The notes beneath the pieces are model-generated. The model worked only from the letters and a program-made list of their open reading frames with translations, did not search any database and was not told the origin of the DNA. Both the position numbers and the translations under genes were made by a program. Below are positions 24,650 to 34,378 of a stretch of DNA of 64,000 nucleotides, piece after piece. How positions within the stretch are numbered: the first letter of the stretch is position 1; every line of letters starts with the position of its first letter. The stretch is taken from positions 1-64,000 of the forward strand of contig CAYZPW010000001.1 of NCBI GenBank assembly GCA_964480475.1, read 5' to 3'. Origin of the DNA: CAYZPW01 sp964480475. Its GTDB lineage: Bacteria; B130-G9.

Positions 24650-25915
24650 ATGGATCACGTGGTATTATCTGATGTGCGGTCACAACCCATCCGCGTGATG
24701 CGGGTGATCACACAGCTCTCGCGAGGGGGCGTGGAGGCGAAGCTGGCCGAGCTCTTGCCTTTGCTCAGGCAGCAGGGCTTTGATGTCTCCGTGTGCTGCA
24801 TCAAGGAGGCAGGGTCGCTGGCTCATCGGTTCGCCGAGGCGGGGATACCGGTTCACGTCCTGCCTGTTCGATCGCGGCTGCATCCGATCGACATGCTGCG
24901 CCTCGCCCGGTTCATCAGGCAGGAGCGGCCCGACATCGTGCACACGCACATGTATGCGGCGAATACGACAGGGACGATTGCTGCGCGGCTCGCGAAGACG
25001 CCGGTTATCGTCGCAAACGTTCACAACGTGGGGAAGTTCGCGTCGCGGCGCCAGGTTTTGCAGGACAGGATATTGTCCCGGTTCAGGGATGCGACGGTCT
25101 GCGTCTCAGAGCGGGTCAAGGCGGATTACCTTGAGGCGACAGGGCTTTCGGACGAGAAGGTAATGGTGATCTACAACGGTGTGGATACTGAGAGGTTCAG
25201 GCCAAGTTCGCAGGCTGGAAAGCCCGCCCCACACGGCCAACTGCCAACCGCCAACGGCCAACCGATCAGGCAGGCTAGAAAGCCTACCCCACATGGGCGG
25301 GCTGGAAAGCCCGGCCCGCACTGTGAGCTCCGGAGGGAACTCGGAATCGGGGAGGACGAACGCGTTCTGATTTCTGCCGGGCGCCTCATCCCGCAGAAGT
25401 CACCGGACCTTCTGATCGCTGCGTTCAAGATAGTCCACAAATCGCTCCCAGACACGCGGCTGTTGGTTCTTGGGACGGGCGAGCTTCGCGACGATCTTAT
25501 GGCCATGACCGATAGGCTTGGACTTTCAGCGAGTGTTATCTTCGCGGGCTTTCGAGAGGACATTGCCGAATGCCTTGCCGCTTCGGACGTTTTTGTGTCA
25601 TCCTCTGTTAAGGAGGGCTTCTCGAATGTGCTGCTTGAGGCGCTGGCCTCTGGCCTTCCGGCGGTGGTTACGGATGTCGGTGGGAATCGGGAGGCGGTCC
25701 GCGATGGTCGGGAGGGCTTCTTGTGTGGGCCAGGCGCAGAGGAGTTAGCCGAGTGGATTATGCGCATTTTGGGCGATTCGGGCCTTCGAGAGCGCATGTC
25801 AAAGAATGCTAGGGAGCGAGCGATGGAGTTTAGTTTGGAGCAGATGGCGAACCAGACGGCGGCGTTTTATCACCGTCTTTTCTCGCAGAAGCGAGGGAGT
25901 GTAGCCGATGAATAA
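24650..25915 (+). CDS. Glycosyltransferase family 4 with repeat insertion
   Basis: A protein of about 421 residues in the GT-B fold, adding an activated sugar to a glycan or lipid. The N-terminal domain has VITQLSRGGVEAKLAELLPLL and PDIVHTHMYAAN; the C-terminal domain has VLISAGRLIPQKSPDLLIAAF, LLVLGTGEL, the SSVKEGFSNVLLEALASGLP motif (the EX7E site) and ADTDVGG-like VVTDVGGNREAV. Between the two domains (about 187-225) lies a Pro/Gly/His/Lys-rich insert encoded by dispersed repeats, still in frame. Start choice is uncertain: ATG 24650 or 24698; the open frame before 24650 is repeat sequence. It overlaps the histidine kinase gene by eight bases. Confidence 0.88.
   Translation: MDHVVLSDVRSQPIRVMRVITQLSRGGVEAKLAELLPLLRQQGFDVSVCCIKEAGSLAHRFAEAGIPVHVLPVRSRLHPIDMLRLARFIRQERPDIVHTHMYAANTTGTIAARLAKTPVIVANVHNVGKFASRRQVLQDRILSRFRDATVCVSERVKADYLEATGLSDEKVMVIYNGVDTERFRPSSQAGKPAPHGQLPTANGQPIRQARKPTPHGRAGKPGPHCELRRELGIGEDERVLISAGRLIPQKSPDLLIAAFKIVHKSLPDTRLLVLGTGELRDDLMAMTDRLGLSASVIFAGFREDIAECLAASDVFVSSSVKEGFSNVLLEALASGLPAVVTDVGGNREAVRDGREGFLCGPGAEELAEWIMRILGDSGLRERMSKNARERAMEFSLEQMANQTAAFYHRLFSQKRGSVADE
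25210..25322 (+). repeat. Repeat inside coding sequence, family E
   Basis: Three copies of a hairpin-forming unit, GGCTGGAAAGCC or GGCTAGAAAGCC, start at about 25213, 25273 and 25300, each followed by a C-rich tail such as CGCCCCACA. A simple CCAACTGCCAACCGCCAAC stretch lies between the first two. All keep the reading frame of the glycosyltransferase gene and encode AGKPAPH, ARKPTPH and AGKPGPH. Confidence 0.75.
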
Positions 25916-27845
25916 GACCCTGGTTTTCGTAGCCGACTTGATACTCAAGGGGCTGACGACGTTTTTCTATGAGCTCAGCGGCCTGTTCTTCTCTCACTTC
26001 ATCCAGTTCATGCTCGCGGTGCTAATCCTCGTGATGGTCAACATCGAGCGCAAGCGAACGCACAGCAAGGAGTTCGTGTATCTGACGCTCGGGTTCATGC
26101 TGCTGATGTTCCAGAAGTACCTGATCAGCACTATTCTGGGGATCAGAGTCCTTGCGCCGGGTGTGGCGCCCGCAGAGGAGTATTCAGTCTTGCTGTACCA
26201 AGTCCTGGAGCTCTTCGCGCTGATAATCCTGACCACAGCATTTCTGTATCCGGTGGCGCGGCGCAAGCTGAAGCTTCAGAGGATCATGGTCTATAACCTC
26301 TTCAGCGCGGTCGTCATCTCCCTCGCGGTGTTCCTCTCGTTCCATTTGCAGGAGCCTCCGGCGCCTTTCGCGCTGCACTGGGGAGCGTGGCTCTTCGCAG
26401 CGCTGGACCTCGCTCTTCTCCTGGCGATCATATTCTACACACTCGTCGCCGGGCGAAAATCTACGCCGCTAATCGTCGCTGCCGTGTCGTTGTGGGCCTT
26501 CACAGAGGTATTCAGACTCCGGAACGTTCTCGCATTTGGGGGGAGAGACTCGACGCTTTTGATGCTTAGCGAGACGGTGCCGATTCTGGTGTATGCGTTG
26601 CTTGTTTTGGCGATTTTCAGGCAGATTTCCGCGGAATACATGAGGCTGCACACAGCGACTTTGAGAAGCAAGCAGAGGCTTCAGGCCATCTTCGACGGCA
26701 TAACCGACGGGATAACGACGCTGGACAAGGACCTGAAGGTCATAAACGTCAATCAGAGCGAACGTCGGTTCCTCGGTCTTCCGTCTGAGGCCATCATAGG
26801 CAAAACGTGCCATGAGCTCTACGGCCGAGGCGTCAAGCCCTGTGCGGACTGTCCCGCGCTTGCCACGTTCGAGTCGGGCACGAAATCCACCGCGGCGTTC
26901 CGTGCTTCGCGCAAGGAAGGCGAGAAACTCTCATTCTTCGAGGAGGAGGCGTTCCCGCTGTTCAATCAGGCGGGGGAAGTAGATCAGGTCATAATCTACA
27001 TTAAGGACACGACGGACCGGCACAGGATAGAGGATCGGATGAGGTCGCTTGACCGCCTCGCAGCGGTCGGCGAGATGTCCACTCGAATCGCGCACGAGAT
27101 ACGAAATCCACTCGAGGCGATAAGCGGCTCCGCAGAGTATTTGGGCCAGACGGTCGATAGCGACCTTGTGCGCGAGTTCACGAAGATCATCCGCGACGAG
27201 TCGGAGAGACTCTCCAACCTTACAAGGAACCTTCTTAACTACTCAACGCGGATTCAGCTCAGCCTCAAACTGAGCAACCTCAACTACCTCGTGATGGACA
27301 CCAAGAAGCTCCTGAGGACCGAGTTCGACGAGGCGCAGGCCAAGTTGAGGCTCAGACTCGACAGAGAAATACCTGATACGGTCTTCGATCCGGGCCTGAT
27401 TAAGCAGGTTATAATAAACCTCGTAATAAACTCACTGGAGGCGATGAATGGCCCCGGGGACATTCTCCTGGCCACACGCTGGTGTCATCCCGGTCCCGGG
27501 AAGAGGCTTGGCCCGGAGCTGGAACCACTCCTTGCCGAATTCGCGTCCGATAACGCACTCTACCATTGTGTAGGGAACCAGGAACTGAAGATGACGAAGC
27601 ACATTGCTTTGTATTGCAGGGACTGGGGAAAGGGCATCAGCAAAGAGCACATCCACACTATCTTCATGCCATTCATCACGACCAAGGTTAAAGGCACTGG
27701 CCTTGGCCTCGCAACGACGGAGAAAATCGCTTCCGAGCACGAGGGCATGATCGAGGTCTTTAGCCGAGAAGGCAACGGGACTCTCTTTATCGTTAGACTG
27801 CCTGCCACAAAGGACACAAATGGCCTTTCTTCAAGCCAATCATAG
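25908..27845 (+). CDS. Membrane PAS-domain sensor histidine kinase
   Basis: A 645-residue kinase. The N-terminal 240 residues contain about seven hydrophobic helices, an unusual polytopic sensor. A PAS domain follows (about 255-365) with a Cys motif (CHELYGRGVKPCADCPAL). The dimerisation helix has the phospho-acceptor His near 397 in AHEIRNPLEAISG. The ATPase domain has the N box QVIINLVINSLEAM, G1 as DWGKGI and G2 GTGLGLAT. An insert of about 50 residues with two Cys lies between N box and G1. The domain order fits the NtrB/AtoS group that pairs with NtrC-type regulators such as the one at 226, but nothing in the sequence proves the pairing. Its start lies inside the glycosyltransferase stop. 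Confidence 0.92.
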   Translation: MNKTLVFVADLILKGLTTFFYELSGLFFSHFIQFMLAVLILVMVNIERKRTHSKEFVYLTLGFMLLMFQKYLISTILGIRVLAPGVAPAEEYSVLLYQVLELFALIILTTAFLYPVARRKLKLQRIMVYNLFSAVVISLAVFLSFHLQEPPAPFALHWGAWLFAALDLALLLAIIFYTLVAGRKSTPLIVAAVSLWAFTEVFRLRNVLAFGGRDSTLLMLSETVPILVYALLVLAIFRQISAEYMRLHTATLRSKQRLQAIFDGITDGITTLDKDLKVINVNQSERRFLGLPSEAIIGKTCHELYGRGVKPCADCPALATFESGTKSTAAFRASRKEGEKLSFFEEEAFPLFNQAGEVDQVIIYIKDTTDRHRIEDRMRSLDRLAAVGEMSTRIAHEIRNPLEAISGSAEYLGQTVDSDLVREFTKIIRDESERLSNLTRNLLNYSTRIQLSLKLSNLNYLVMDTKKLLRTEFDEAQAKLRLRLDREIPDTVFDPGLIKQVIINLVINSLEAMNGPGDILLATRWCHPGPGKRLGPELEPLLAEFASDNALYHCVGNQELKMTKHIALYCRDWGKGISKEHIHTIFMPFITTKVKGTGLGLATTEKIASEHEGMIEVFSREGNGTLFIVRLPATKDTNGLSSSQS

Positions 27846-27924
27846 CTCGTCAACGGCCGCGCTCAACTGAATCACTCAAATACCATGCCGAACTCACCCT
27901 AAGTCGGGCCCAAGCCTGGCGCAC

Positions 27925-30066
27925 TCAGCCCACTGACTTCGAACTTTGGGCTTTGGACTTGGACTTCGGACTTTTCTTGAACTTCAAGGAGACCCATGTC
28001 TTGAAAACGAGTGGCCAGGCCCTCAGATTGAAGACAAGATTGACCGGCAGGATGCACTCCCACGTGCAATAGCAGTTGGAGGTCTTGATGAAGTCGAAGA
28101 GTTTTTCGGCCCGCTCCGACTTCAAAAGGGCTCGGACGTCATAGCCGTTCTGCCTTAGATTGCCGAAGCTCTTGTTGAGTATCTCACACGGATAAACGTC
28201 GCCCGTGTCCCCGATGACAATCACTTTCTTTCCTGCTACGCAAGGATACGTCATCTTACCGTTTCTGGCGGCCATGGCATTCTCTTCCGGGGCCAGACGC
28301 ATTAGGACCTCCTTCATTCCGGCGAATGGGTGCTTGTCCCGGCTCTTGAATTGCTCATCGAGGCGCAGCTTCGTCATCGCCTCGTAATAGTCCTGCATAG
28401 TGACATTTATCGCTCGCTTGTCACGAGCGTCGCCTCTGACGATGTTGATCGAGTGCTTCAGGCCAAGGTCGCAGGCGATGAACTCATGCAGCGGGACCAT
28501 TTGGTCCTTGTTGAAGTAGGTGTAAGTTGTGCCCACTCTCAGGCCAAGGTTGGGATATCTGTCAGCGAGTGGCATCAGATGTCTTAATGTCTTAACTGCC
28601 TTTTCAAAGCCGTCTTTGACACCCCTTATCATATTATGCGTCTCTGGGAGGCCATCGAGCGTCACCTGAACCATGAGAAATGAGTGGGGGCAGCGGTTAA
28701 GTATCTCCCTGGCAATGTCAACTGTCTTCTCAGGCAAATAACCGTTCGTGTGCATGCAGATAATATGGGCGCCGTTGTGCCTGTAGAAAGTCTCGCAGAT
28801 GTCCGGAATGTCGTCCCTGAGCGTTGGCTCGCCGCCGGTGATGGCGAGGTACTTGATATGACCGAGGCTCTTAGCGATCCTCTGGACCTCATCGAGCGAC
28901 AGCTCCTGCCGCTTGAGCGACTCGTCCTGCCTCCTCCAGTTGAAGCAGTAGTTGCATTTGTTGTTGCACCTTGCGGTGACGAAAAGGATAACGTAGGGCG
29001 GCATACGGCTGAGAAGAAAGCGCACGTTATCAATTGGAGACAACAACGCCATGAGCGTTCGGGAAGCAATATGCCGCACGAGTGCAAGCGACACGCCAAC
29101 CCCGACCGTCAGGTAGTAAAGCGTGTTGCAGATAACGGAATAGAAGGCGAAGACTATGTGCTTCCGTTTGGCTACCCAGAAGTAGAAATGATAGTTCATT
29201 ACTACGGTCAGCGTGAACAGGGCGAGCGATGCCCAGAGCAGCGCTGGGTATAACGGTGACAAGAGGAGCGCTGCAAGCATCAAAACGGCGAGCATGACAG
29301 ATATCTGCTCTTGTGGTCCGTTGGGATTGTCTCTTCTGCCTCGCGCCCGCAGAAAAGACCCCAGGACCCTATTGCTGCGCTTGAACCACTGCTTGAGTTT
29401 GGGAAACAGTGGCAGGTAATGGTGCCGGAGCTTGATGTCCGTGAAAAAAACAACCTTATGATGCTTGATTAGGCGCAACCCCAGATCATAATCCTCGCCA
29501 CCGATCCCTCCCAGCGACGAATCAAAGCCCCCCACCTCCGCGAACACATCTCTTTGTACGGCGCCTCCATAAGAAGGGAAGCAACAACTGAGGTATCGCG
29601 TCCTTGCCCGGTGCCTGCCCTCGAAAAGATAGACGCATTTCAGACCAATGAACGTTACACCCCATCGCTTGTCGTCAAGAGCGCCGGACATAACGCCGCC
29701 AGCGACTCTGATCTTGGGGTCCGACTCGAACGCGGCCGCAAACCTCCTGAGCGTATCCGGGGCAGGGACGATGTCCGAATCCATGAACACCAATATCTCG
29801 CCCTTCGCCTCTTCCGCCGCTCGGTTTCTCGCCTTCGCCACGCCCAAGTTGCGAGGCTGTTTTATGAGCCTCACGGGATACTGCTCGGCAATGTCTCTCG
29901 AAGCGTCCGTGCTACAATCGTCAACGACGATCACCTCGAAATCGGGATAGTCCGACGCGCACGCGGCCTGGAGCGTCTCGCCCAGGGTCCTCTGGGCGTT
30001 GTAAACCGGAATAATCACCGATACTGACGGGTGCCTTCTCTCCGCCCGAGAATAATCCTCACTCAT
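27925..30066 (-). CDS. Fused GT2 glycosyltransferase and radical SAM enzyme
   Basis: A 713-residue protein. Residues about 14-245 are a family 2 glycosyltransferase (VSVIIPVYNAQRTL, VIVVDDCSTD, VFMDSDIVP, GGEDYDLGLRL). Two or three membrane helices follow (about 265-340). The rest is a radical SAM domain with CNNKCNYC near 365 and the SAM-binding ITGGEPTLRDD, closed by SPASM-like Cys motifs (YPCVAGK, GDVYPCEIL, NCYCTWEC). All three iron-sulfur cysteines of the core are present. Such SPASM enzymes modify peptides or sugars. The fusion suggests that one membrane enzyme both modifies and glycosylates a substrate. The start at ATG 30066 has AAAAGGAA; the Lys/Ser-rich tail comes from a dispersed repeat. 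Confidence 0.88.
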   Translation of the reverse strand: MSEDYSRAERRHPSVSVIIPVYNAQRTLGETLQAACASDYPDFEVIVVDDCSTDASRDIAEQYPVRLIKQPRNLGVAKARNRAAEEAKGEILVFMDSDIVPAPDTLRRFAAAFESDPKIRVAGGVMSGALDDKRWGVTFIGLKCVYLFEGRHRARTRYLSCCFPSYGGAVQRDVFAEVGGFDSSLGGIGGEDYDLGLRLIKHHKVVFFTDIKLRHHYLPLFPKLKQWFKRSNRVLGSFLRARGRRDNPNGPQEQISVMLAVLMLAALLLSPLYPALLWASLALFTLTVVMNYHFYFWVAKRKHIVFAFYSVICNTLYYLTVGVGVSLALVRHIASRTLMALLSPIDNVRFLLSRMPPYVILFVTARCNNKCNYCFNWRRQDESLKRQELSLDEVQRIAKSLGHIKYLAITGGEPTLRDDIPDICETFYRHNGAHIICMHTNGYLPEKTVDIAREILNRCPHSFLMVQVTLDGLPETHNMIRGVKDGFEKAVKTLRHLMPLADRYPNLGLRVGTTYTYFNKDQMVPLHEFIACDLGLKHSINIVRGDARDKRAINVTMQDYYEAMTKLRLDEQFKSRDKHPFAGMKEVLMRLAPEENAMAARNGKMTYPCVAGKKVIVIGDTGDVYPCEILNKSFGNLRQNGYDVRALLKSERAEKLFDFIKTSNCYCTWECILPVNLVFNLRAWPLVFKTWVSLKFKKSPKSKSKAQSSKSVG

Positions 30067-30739
30067 TTCCTTTTGAGGCCGTCCGGCAAGATTCTTGTGC
30101 TTAAGTGTCCAATTGATCCGAAACGCGGGTAGGCTACCACGTGGGTGAGGTGCTTGCAAGGTGGCAGGCCGGGCTTGCGTCTAGGTCGAGGGTGAACCCT
30201 ATTGGTCGTGGCTTCAGCCGGGCGATTGAACGAGGCGTTTCCCCACCATTAGATCGCCCTGCTAAAACAGGAAGCTAATACAACTGGCCGTGACAATTGC
30301 CGCGTTCAAACGCTGCAATAATCACAAACATGTCCTTACCTACGATTGAGGATCACCCCCTGCCGCCTGGCCTCGGGGTAAGTCTTTCCCCAAAACTGAA
30401 GCTCCAATCGCTCAATTACTGCCTATATAGGCGCATTAAGAGCACTCACGAAGTGAGATACGTCTGTTTCGGAAAAGAGGCCCTGCGATTAGCTGTCTCG
30501 CACTCGCCAGGGACAGGACTCACGCTTTCTGGCTACTATCGGTCTGTCCCCTTTCGCCTTTCCCCCTTTCCCCCTTTTGTCCCGTTTCCCCAATGGGGAA
30601 ACTCCTCCTCAGGGGTCTTGGCAGAGGCGAAAGAGGTAAATAGGTCAATCCCGGACGTAGAGAAAGACACGCGAGAGACTAGTTGCAGAGAGGCCTTGCC
30701 CGCAACGGCTGGGCGACATCGGAGATGTGAGCTGCGTGG
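30067..30739. other. Intergenic region, repeats only
   Basis: About 670 bases without a credible gene. It holds the perfect palindrome GCCTATATAGGC (30421-30432), a small hairpin CTCAC-GAA-GTGAG (about 30445-30457) and a pyrimidine-rich repeat (30548-30600: CCCCTTTCGCCTTTCCCCC). Related pyrimidine repeats lie at 45736-45780 and, inverted, at 20349-20386. An open frame at 30297-30749 crosses the repeat and overlaps flgL; I do not accept it. Confidence 0.5.
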
Positions 30740-32641
30740 CTACAGGTAGTTTAGAAGCGTAACTTGATTCAGTATCCTGGCCCCGATCGAAAGTGACGTT
30801 TGGTAAGCCAGCTCCTCCTGCTCGAGGCGCGCGATGGCCTCGGGTAGGTTCACGCCTTGCTGCACCTCAAGCTGCTCCTTCATCAGGGCCTGATAGTCGA
30901 GCAGATTCTTCTGAACCATCATCATGTATTGCAGCGTTGAGCCGGCCAGCGCCTCGGTCTTGATGAGATGATTTATGTTGCCGTCGAGCGCTACATGCTC
31001 GCTTCTGTCGTGCCTCAAATCAAGTGTGAACGAATCGCCCGCCTGAAACTCACCCGGGACACCGGAGAATGAGACAGAGACGCCGTCTGCGATGAGGATG
31101 CTCTCGCCCGAGGAGTAGGCTTCGCCGACGTCGATCGTCTTGATGACCTCCCCGGTCGCCTGGTCCGTCACCGTGATCGTTACGCCCTCGGTCTCGCCCA
31201 AAAGGCCGCCTGTGCTGCCCACCGTGAAGACCCAGGTCGCGTCAATGTCCCCGGTGTAGTAGCCATCTCTGCTAACCGAAACGCTGCTCTCTCCATTCCA
31301 GTCGGATGGATCGAATATCTTGGACTGGACCACGCCCGCGTCTATGTTGCGCGCCAGGCGATTGAGCGTGTCCAAAACGGCGACGCCATCCGTCTCTCCG
31401 CTTGATACACCGAAGAAGCTCTGAAGCGTGTTTGCGCCGGAGCTCAAGTCGTTCAGGACGATCTTGGCATGGAGGCCCTCCGAAAGCGGGCGAAGCCGCA
31501 GGCGCCCCTGCGAATCAAAGCTCGCCTGTATGAAGACCTCGTCGTCGTATTGATCGCTTTGGCCGATGAACAGGCCGGCCTGATCGAGCAGATTGAGAAC
31601 GTCGGACTGCGTGTATGACGTCCCCTCTGTAAGTGTGATTGTCTTTGTCGTCGCTCCGTCCGAGATTAGAAACTCTATGTCCCCGCCGCCGGCGCTGACG
31701 GGCGTCCCACGAACCGCATCAATGATCGCTGTCCCGATGACTGTGTCGGCCTGCAAGAACGTGTGGCCCGCCACGTTGATATCGACTATCAGGTCATCTC
31801 CGATCTTCGACTTGATGGCGCCGTTGTTGCCGACGTAGGAAAAGCTGCCCTGCGGGGTGTACATGACGCGGAAGCTCTGCGTGCCTGAGGCCATCGTTGC
31901 CGACGTCTCGATCCGAAGGCCGCGGCCGGTATTGACTGTCTCTCCCAGGGTAACCGTTATCGAGTTGGCCAGGTGGTTGTAGCTCGAGAAATAATGCGTG
32001 TCGTCCCTTGAGTTGTCGTCGATCTGGACCGACGAGCCGTCGGCCTCCTTCAGCGAGACTGTGGCGCCTATACCGTCGGACGTTATCTCAACAGTATAAA
32101 CAGAGCGCTCCAGTTCCGGCAGGTCTGAGAACGGCGAGCCGATCGTAATCGCATCGATGCCATCCGGCAGCGAGCCGACGAGTGTGATGTCCCGCTCTAA
32201 CCTGACAAAGGGCTGAGTGGATGTCCGCGTGCCGGAGAACATGTATCGGTTGTTCTGCGAGCGGTTTGCCAGCGAGACGAGCTCGTCAATGTAGCCGCTT
32301 ACGGCCTGCGAAAGGCCACTTCTGGCATCGTCGGACGTCGTGTCACTCAGGGCGAACATGGCCTTTTCGAGCGCCTGCTGCACCAGGCCCGACGCCTGGT
32401 TGATGCTGTCCTGGGTCGTCTGAGACCATGAATACGCCGTGTCGGCGTTCGCGGAGTACCTCTCAATTCTGCTGATCGCCGCCTCGTATCGGTGGATTCT
32501 TGCGAGCCCGCTTGGGTCGTCTGAAGGCTTGTTGACCCTCTTGCCAGACGCGATCTGAGCGGTCAGTTCGCTCAGACGTTCGTATTGCAGCTCCGCCCTC
32601 GTGAGGAAGTTCTTAACCATCATGTTGCGAGTAACCCGCAT
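30740..32641 (-). CDS. flgL: Flagellar hook-filament junction protein FlgL
   Basis: A 633-residue protein that joins hook and filament. The flagellin-like N-terminus is typical (MRVTRNMMVKNFL, IASGKRVNKPSDDPSGL) and the C-terminus has the pairing helix (MMMVQKNLLDYQALMKEQ, then EELAYQTSLSIGARI). It is about twice as long as enterobacterial FlgL, with an extended variable surface domain (about 140-560). It is the last gene of the flagellar operon and follows flgK by 11 bases. Confidence 0.9.
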   Translation of the reverse strand: MRVTRNMMVKNFLTRAELQYERLSELTAQIASGKRVNKPSDDPSGLARIHRYEAAISRIERYSANADTAYSWSQTTQDSINQASGLVQQALEKAMFALSDTTSDDARSGLSQAVSGYIDELVSLANRSQNNRYMFSGTRTSTQPFVRLERDITLVGSLPDGIDAITIGSPFSDLPELERSVYTVEITSDGIGATVSLKEADGSSVQIDDNSRDDTHYFSSYNHLANSITVTLGETVNTGRGLRIETSATMASGTQSFRVMYTPQGSFSYVGNNGAIKSKIGDDLIVDINVAGHTFLQADTVIGTAIIDAVRGTPVSAGGGDIEFLISDGATTKTITLTEGTSYTQSDVLNLLDQAGLFIGQSDQYDDEVFIQASFDSQGRLRLRPLSEGLHAKIVLNDLSSGANTLQSFFGVSSGETDGVAVLDTLNRLARNIDAGVVQSKIFDPSDWNGESSVSVSRDGYYTGDIDATWVFTVGSTGGLLGETEGVTITVTDQATGEVIKTIDVGEAYSSGESILIADGVSVSFSGVPGEFQAGDSFTLDLRHDRSEHVALDGNINHLIKTEALAGSTLQYMMMVQKNLLDYQALMKEQLEVQQGVNLPEAIARLEQEELAYQTSLSIGARILNQVTLLNYL

Positions 32642-32652
32642 CGCGAATCCTC

Positions 32653-34359
32653 CTAGCTACCCAGCTTCTCAAGCACTGTGTCGATCATTGAGTTGACTAC
32701 TGATATGAAATGAGCAGTGCTGTTGTATGCCTGCTGATACATGACGAGGTTTGCGAGCTCCTCGTCAACCGATACACCGGATGTCTGCTCCCTGAGGTTC
32801 TCGTAGAAGTCGAGGTTGTCCATCTCGTGTTTGACCTCGAAATCCGCCGTCGTTGTCTGATTGCCCGCCCGCGTGGCCATAGAGTTGAAGAACTCGGCGA
32901 ACGTCGCGGTCTCATCGTTCAATAGCAGCTCGTCAGCAAGCATTGAGAGCGAAAGCGCGTTCTCGCCGTCGCCCGCGCAGAACGTGGCCCCGGCCGCGAT
33001 GAGCGTCGGGTCCTCAGCGATCGCATCAGCGACTTGGATGTCGTAAGAGTCGAATCCCGTGAGCAGGACGTTGACCCCAAGCTGCGCAAGTACACCGCCC
33101 GTGTCCTTTCCTACAACGAACTCGTGATCGCCAACGCCGGTGATCTCTAGTCTGTTCTGAGAGACGCTTGCCGAAAGGAGCGTCGTTGACGAGTTGATCA
33201 TGGCAACCACGTCCTGAAGCGAATCGACGTCCGGGTCAACCGTAACGGTAACGCTCTGAACTATCTGGCCGCCCTGGGTGATCGTGATGTTGAAGGTCCC
33301 TGCCTCAGAATCGTAGGCCAGGTTTGACCCGCCTTCCAGGTTCAGGGCGTCATTTAACGCGATAGTCGAGCTGTACACCGCATAGGCGCCGGTCACGCTC
33401 GTCTGATCCCGGAGCGCAAAGCCCATGCTGTGCGCGCGATTGACCGTCTTGAGCAGAGTCGTGGTCAGCTCATCGAGTTCCTCAACAAAGGAGACGATCA
33501 TCTCGTCCCGGGCCTCGAGGTTCGCGCCGAGCTTACCACCGTCTATAAAGGACGTTATGTTGTGCTGAGAGTTGCCGTCGTCCCAATAGATGTCGTAGAA
33601 ACTGTTGTTATTAACGTTGTTGCGGCAAACGAGCGTGCTGCGCTGGTCCCTACTGACGAGCATGCGATTGTCCCCAACGAATATCGTTACGTCCTCGATC
33701 ATGTCAAAATCAATGAGTTGGGAAAGCTGGTCAAGCGCCTCGGCCCGGCGGTCTGTTAAGTCGTTGGCGTGCGTCATCTCATCGCCGTAACTGGCCGTTA
33801 TGCCTATATTGAGCTCGGCGATCTCCGTCGTAAGCTGATTGATGCGCTCAACGATCTGGGCAACCTCGTCGTTGGCAAACGTGCGCTGGTTGCGGAACTT
33901 GGCATTCTGGGCGCGAATTGCGCTCGTTAGTCGCTCGGCGGTCTGGGCTAGGTTCTGCCTCTCGGCCGCGCCTTCCGGGCCATTGCCCACCTGTTCAACG
34001 GCCTGCCAGAACTCCGTCAAGGACTCGCCCAGGTGCTGCGCGTTGGCCGAGACAAGCGATTGCTCAACCTCCGAGATGAACGAATACTTGCGCTCGGAAT
34101 AGGCCAGAAGTCCCTTGTGAAGATTCACCTTGGAAAGCGCATACGTGTCGCGATACTGCACAATCTGGGCAATAGTCGCGCCGGTCCCGACCTGAAGCAG
34201 GCCCAGGCGACTCGGAGTCGAAGACGATAGAACCGCCGCCTGCCGCGTATAATTCGGCGTGTTGATGTTCGCGATGTTGTGCCCGCAGATGTTGATAGCT
34301 GTCTGCTGTGCAGCGAGAGACCTAACGCCGATGTTCAGAATCGAAAAGATGTTGGTCAT
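32653..34359 (-). CDS. flgK: Flagellar hook-associated protein FlgK
   Basis: A 568-residue protein forming the first hook-filament junction. N-terminal signature: SILNIGVRSLAAQQTAINICGHNIANINTPNYTRQ. C-terminal signature: SGVSVDEELANLVMYQQAYNSTAHFI, then VVNSMIDTVLEKLG. Length agrees with the family. The start at 34359 follows a good SD (GGAGGCG). It lies between flgN, its chaperone, and flgL. Confidence 0.95.
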   Translation of the reverse strand: MTNIFSILNIGVRSLAAQQTAINICGHNIANINTPNYTRQAAVLSSSTPSRLGLLQVGTGATIAQIVQYRDTYALSKVNLHKGLLAYSERKYSFISEVEQSLVSANAQHLGESLTEFWQAVEQVGNGPEGAAERQNLAQTAERLTSAIRAQNAKFRNQRTFANDEVAQIVERINQLTTEIAELNIGITASYGDEMTHANDLTDRRAEALDQLSQLIDFDMIEDVTIFVGDNRMLVSRDQRSTLVCRNNVNNNSFYDIYWDDGNSQHNITSFIDGGKLGANLEARDEMIVSFVEELDELTTTLLKTVNRAHSMGFALRDQTSVTGAYAVYSSTIALNDALNLEGGSNLAYDSEAGTFNITITQGGQIVQSVTVTVDPDVDSLQDVVAMINSSTTLLSASVSQNRLEITGVGDHEFVVGKDTGGVLAQLGVNVLLTGFDSYDIQVADAIAEDPTLIAAGATFCAGDGENALSLSMLADELLLNDETATFAEFFNSMATRAGNQTTTADFEVKHEMDNLDFYENLREQTSGVSVDEELANLVMYQQAYNSTAHFISVVNSMIDTVLEKLGS

Positions 34360-34378
34360 TGAGGCGCCTCCTCCACAG

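Noticed and set aside
30297..30749. Open frame of 150 codons before flgL
   Set aside because: It crosses a pyrimidine-rich repeat, has no SD or family pattern and overlaps flgL antisense.
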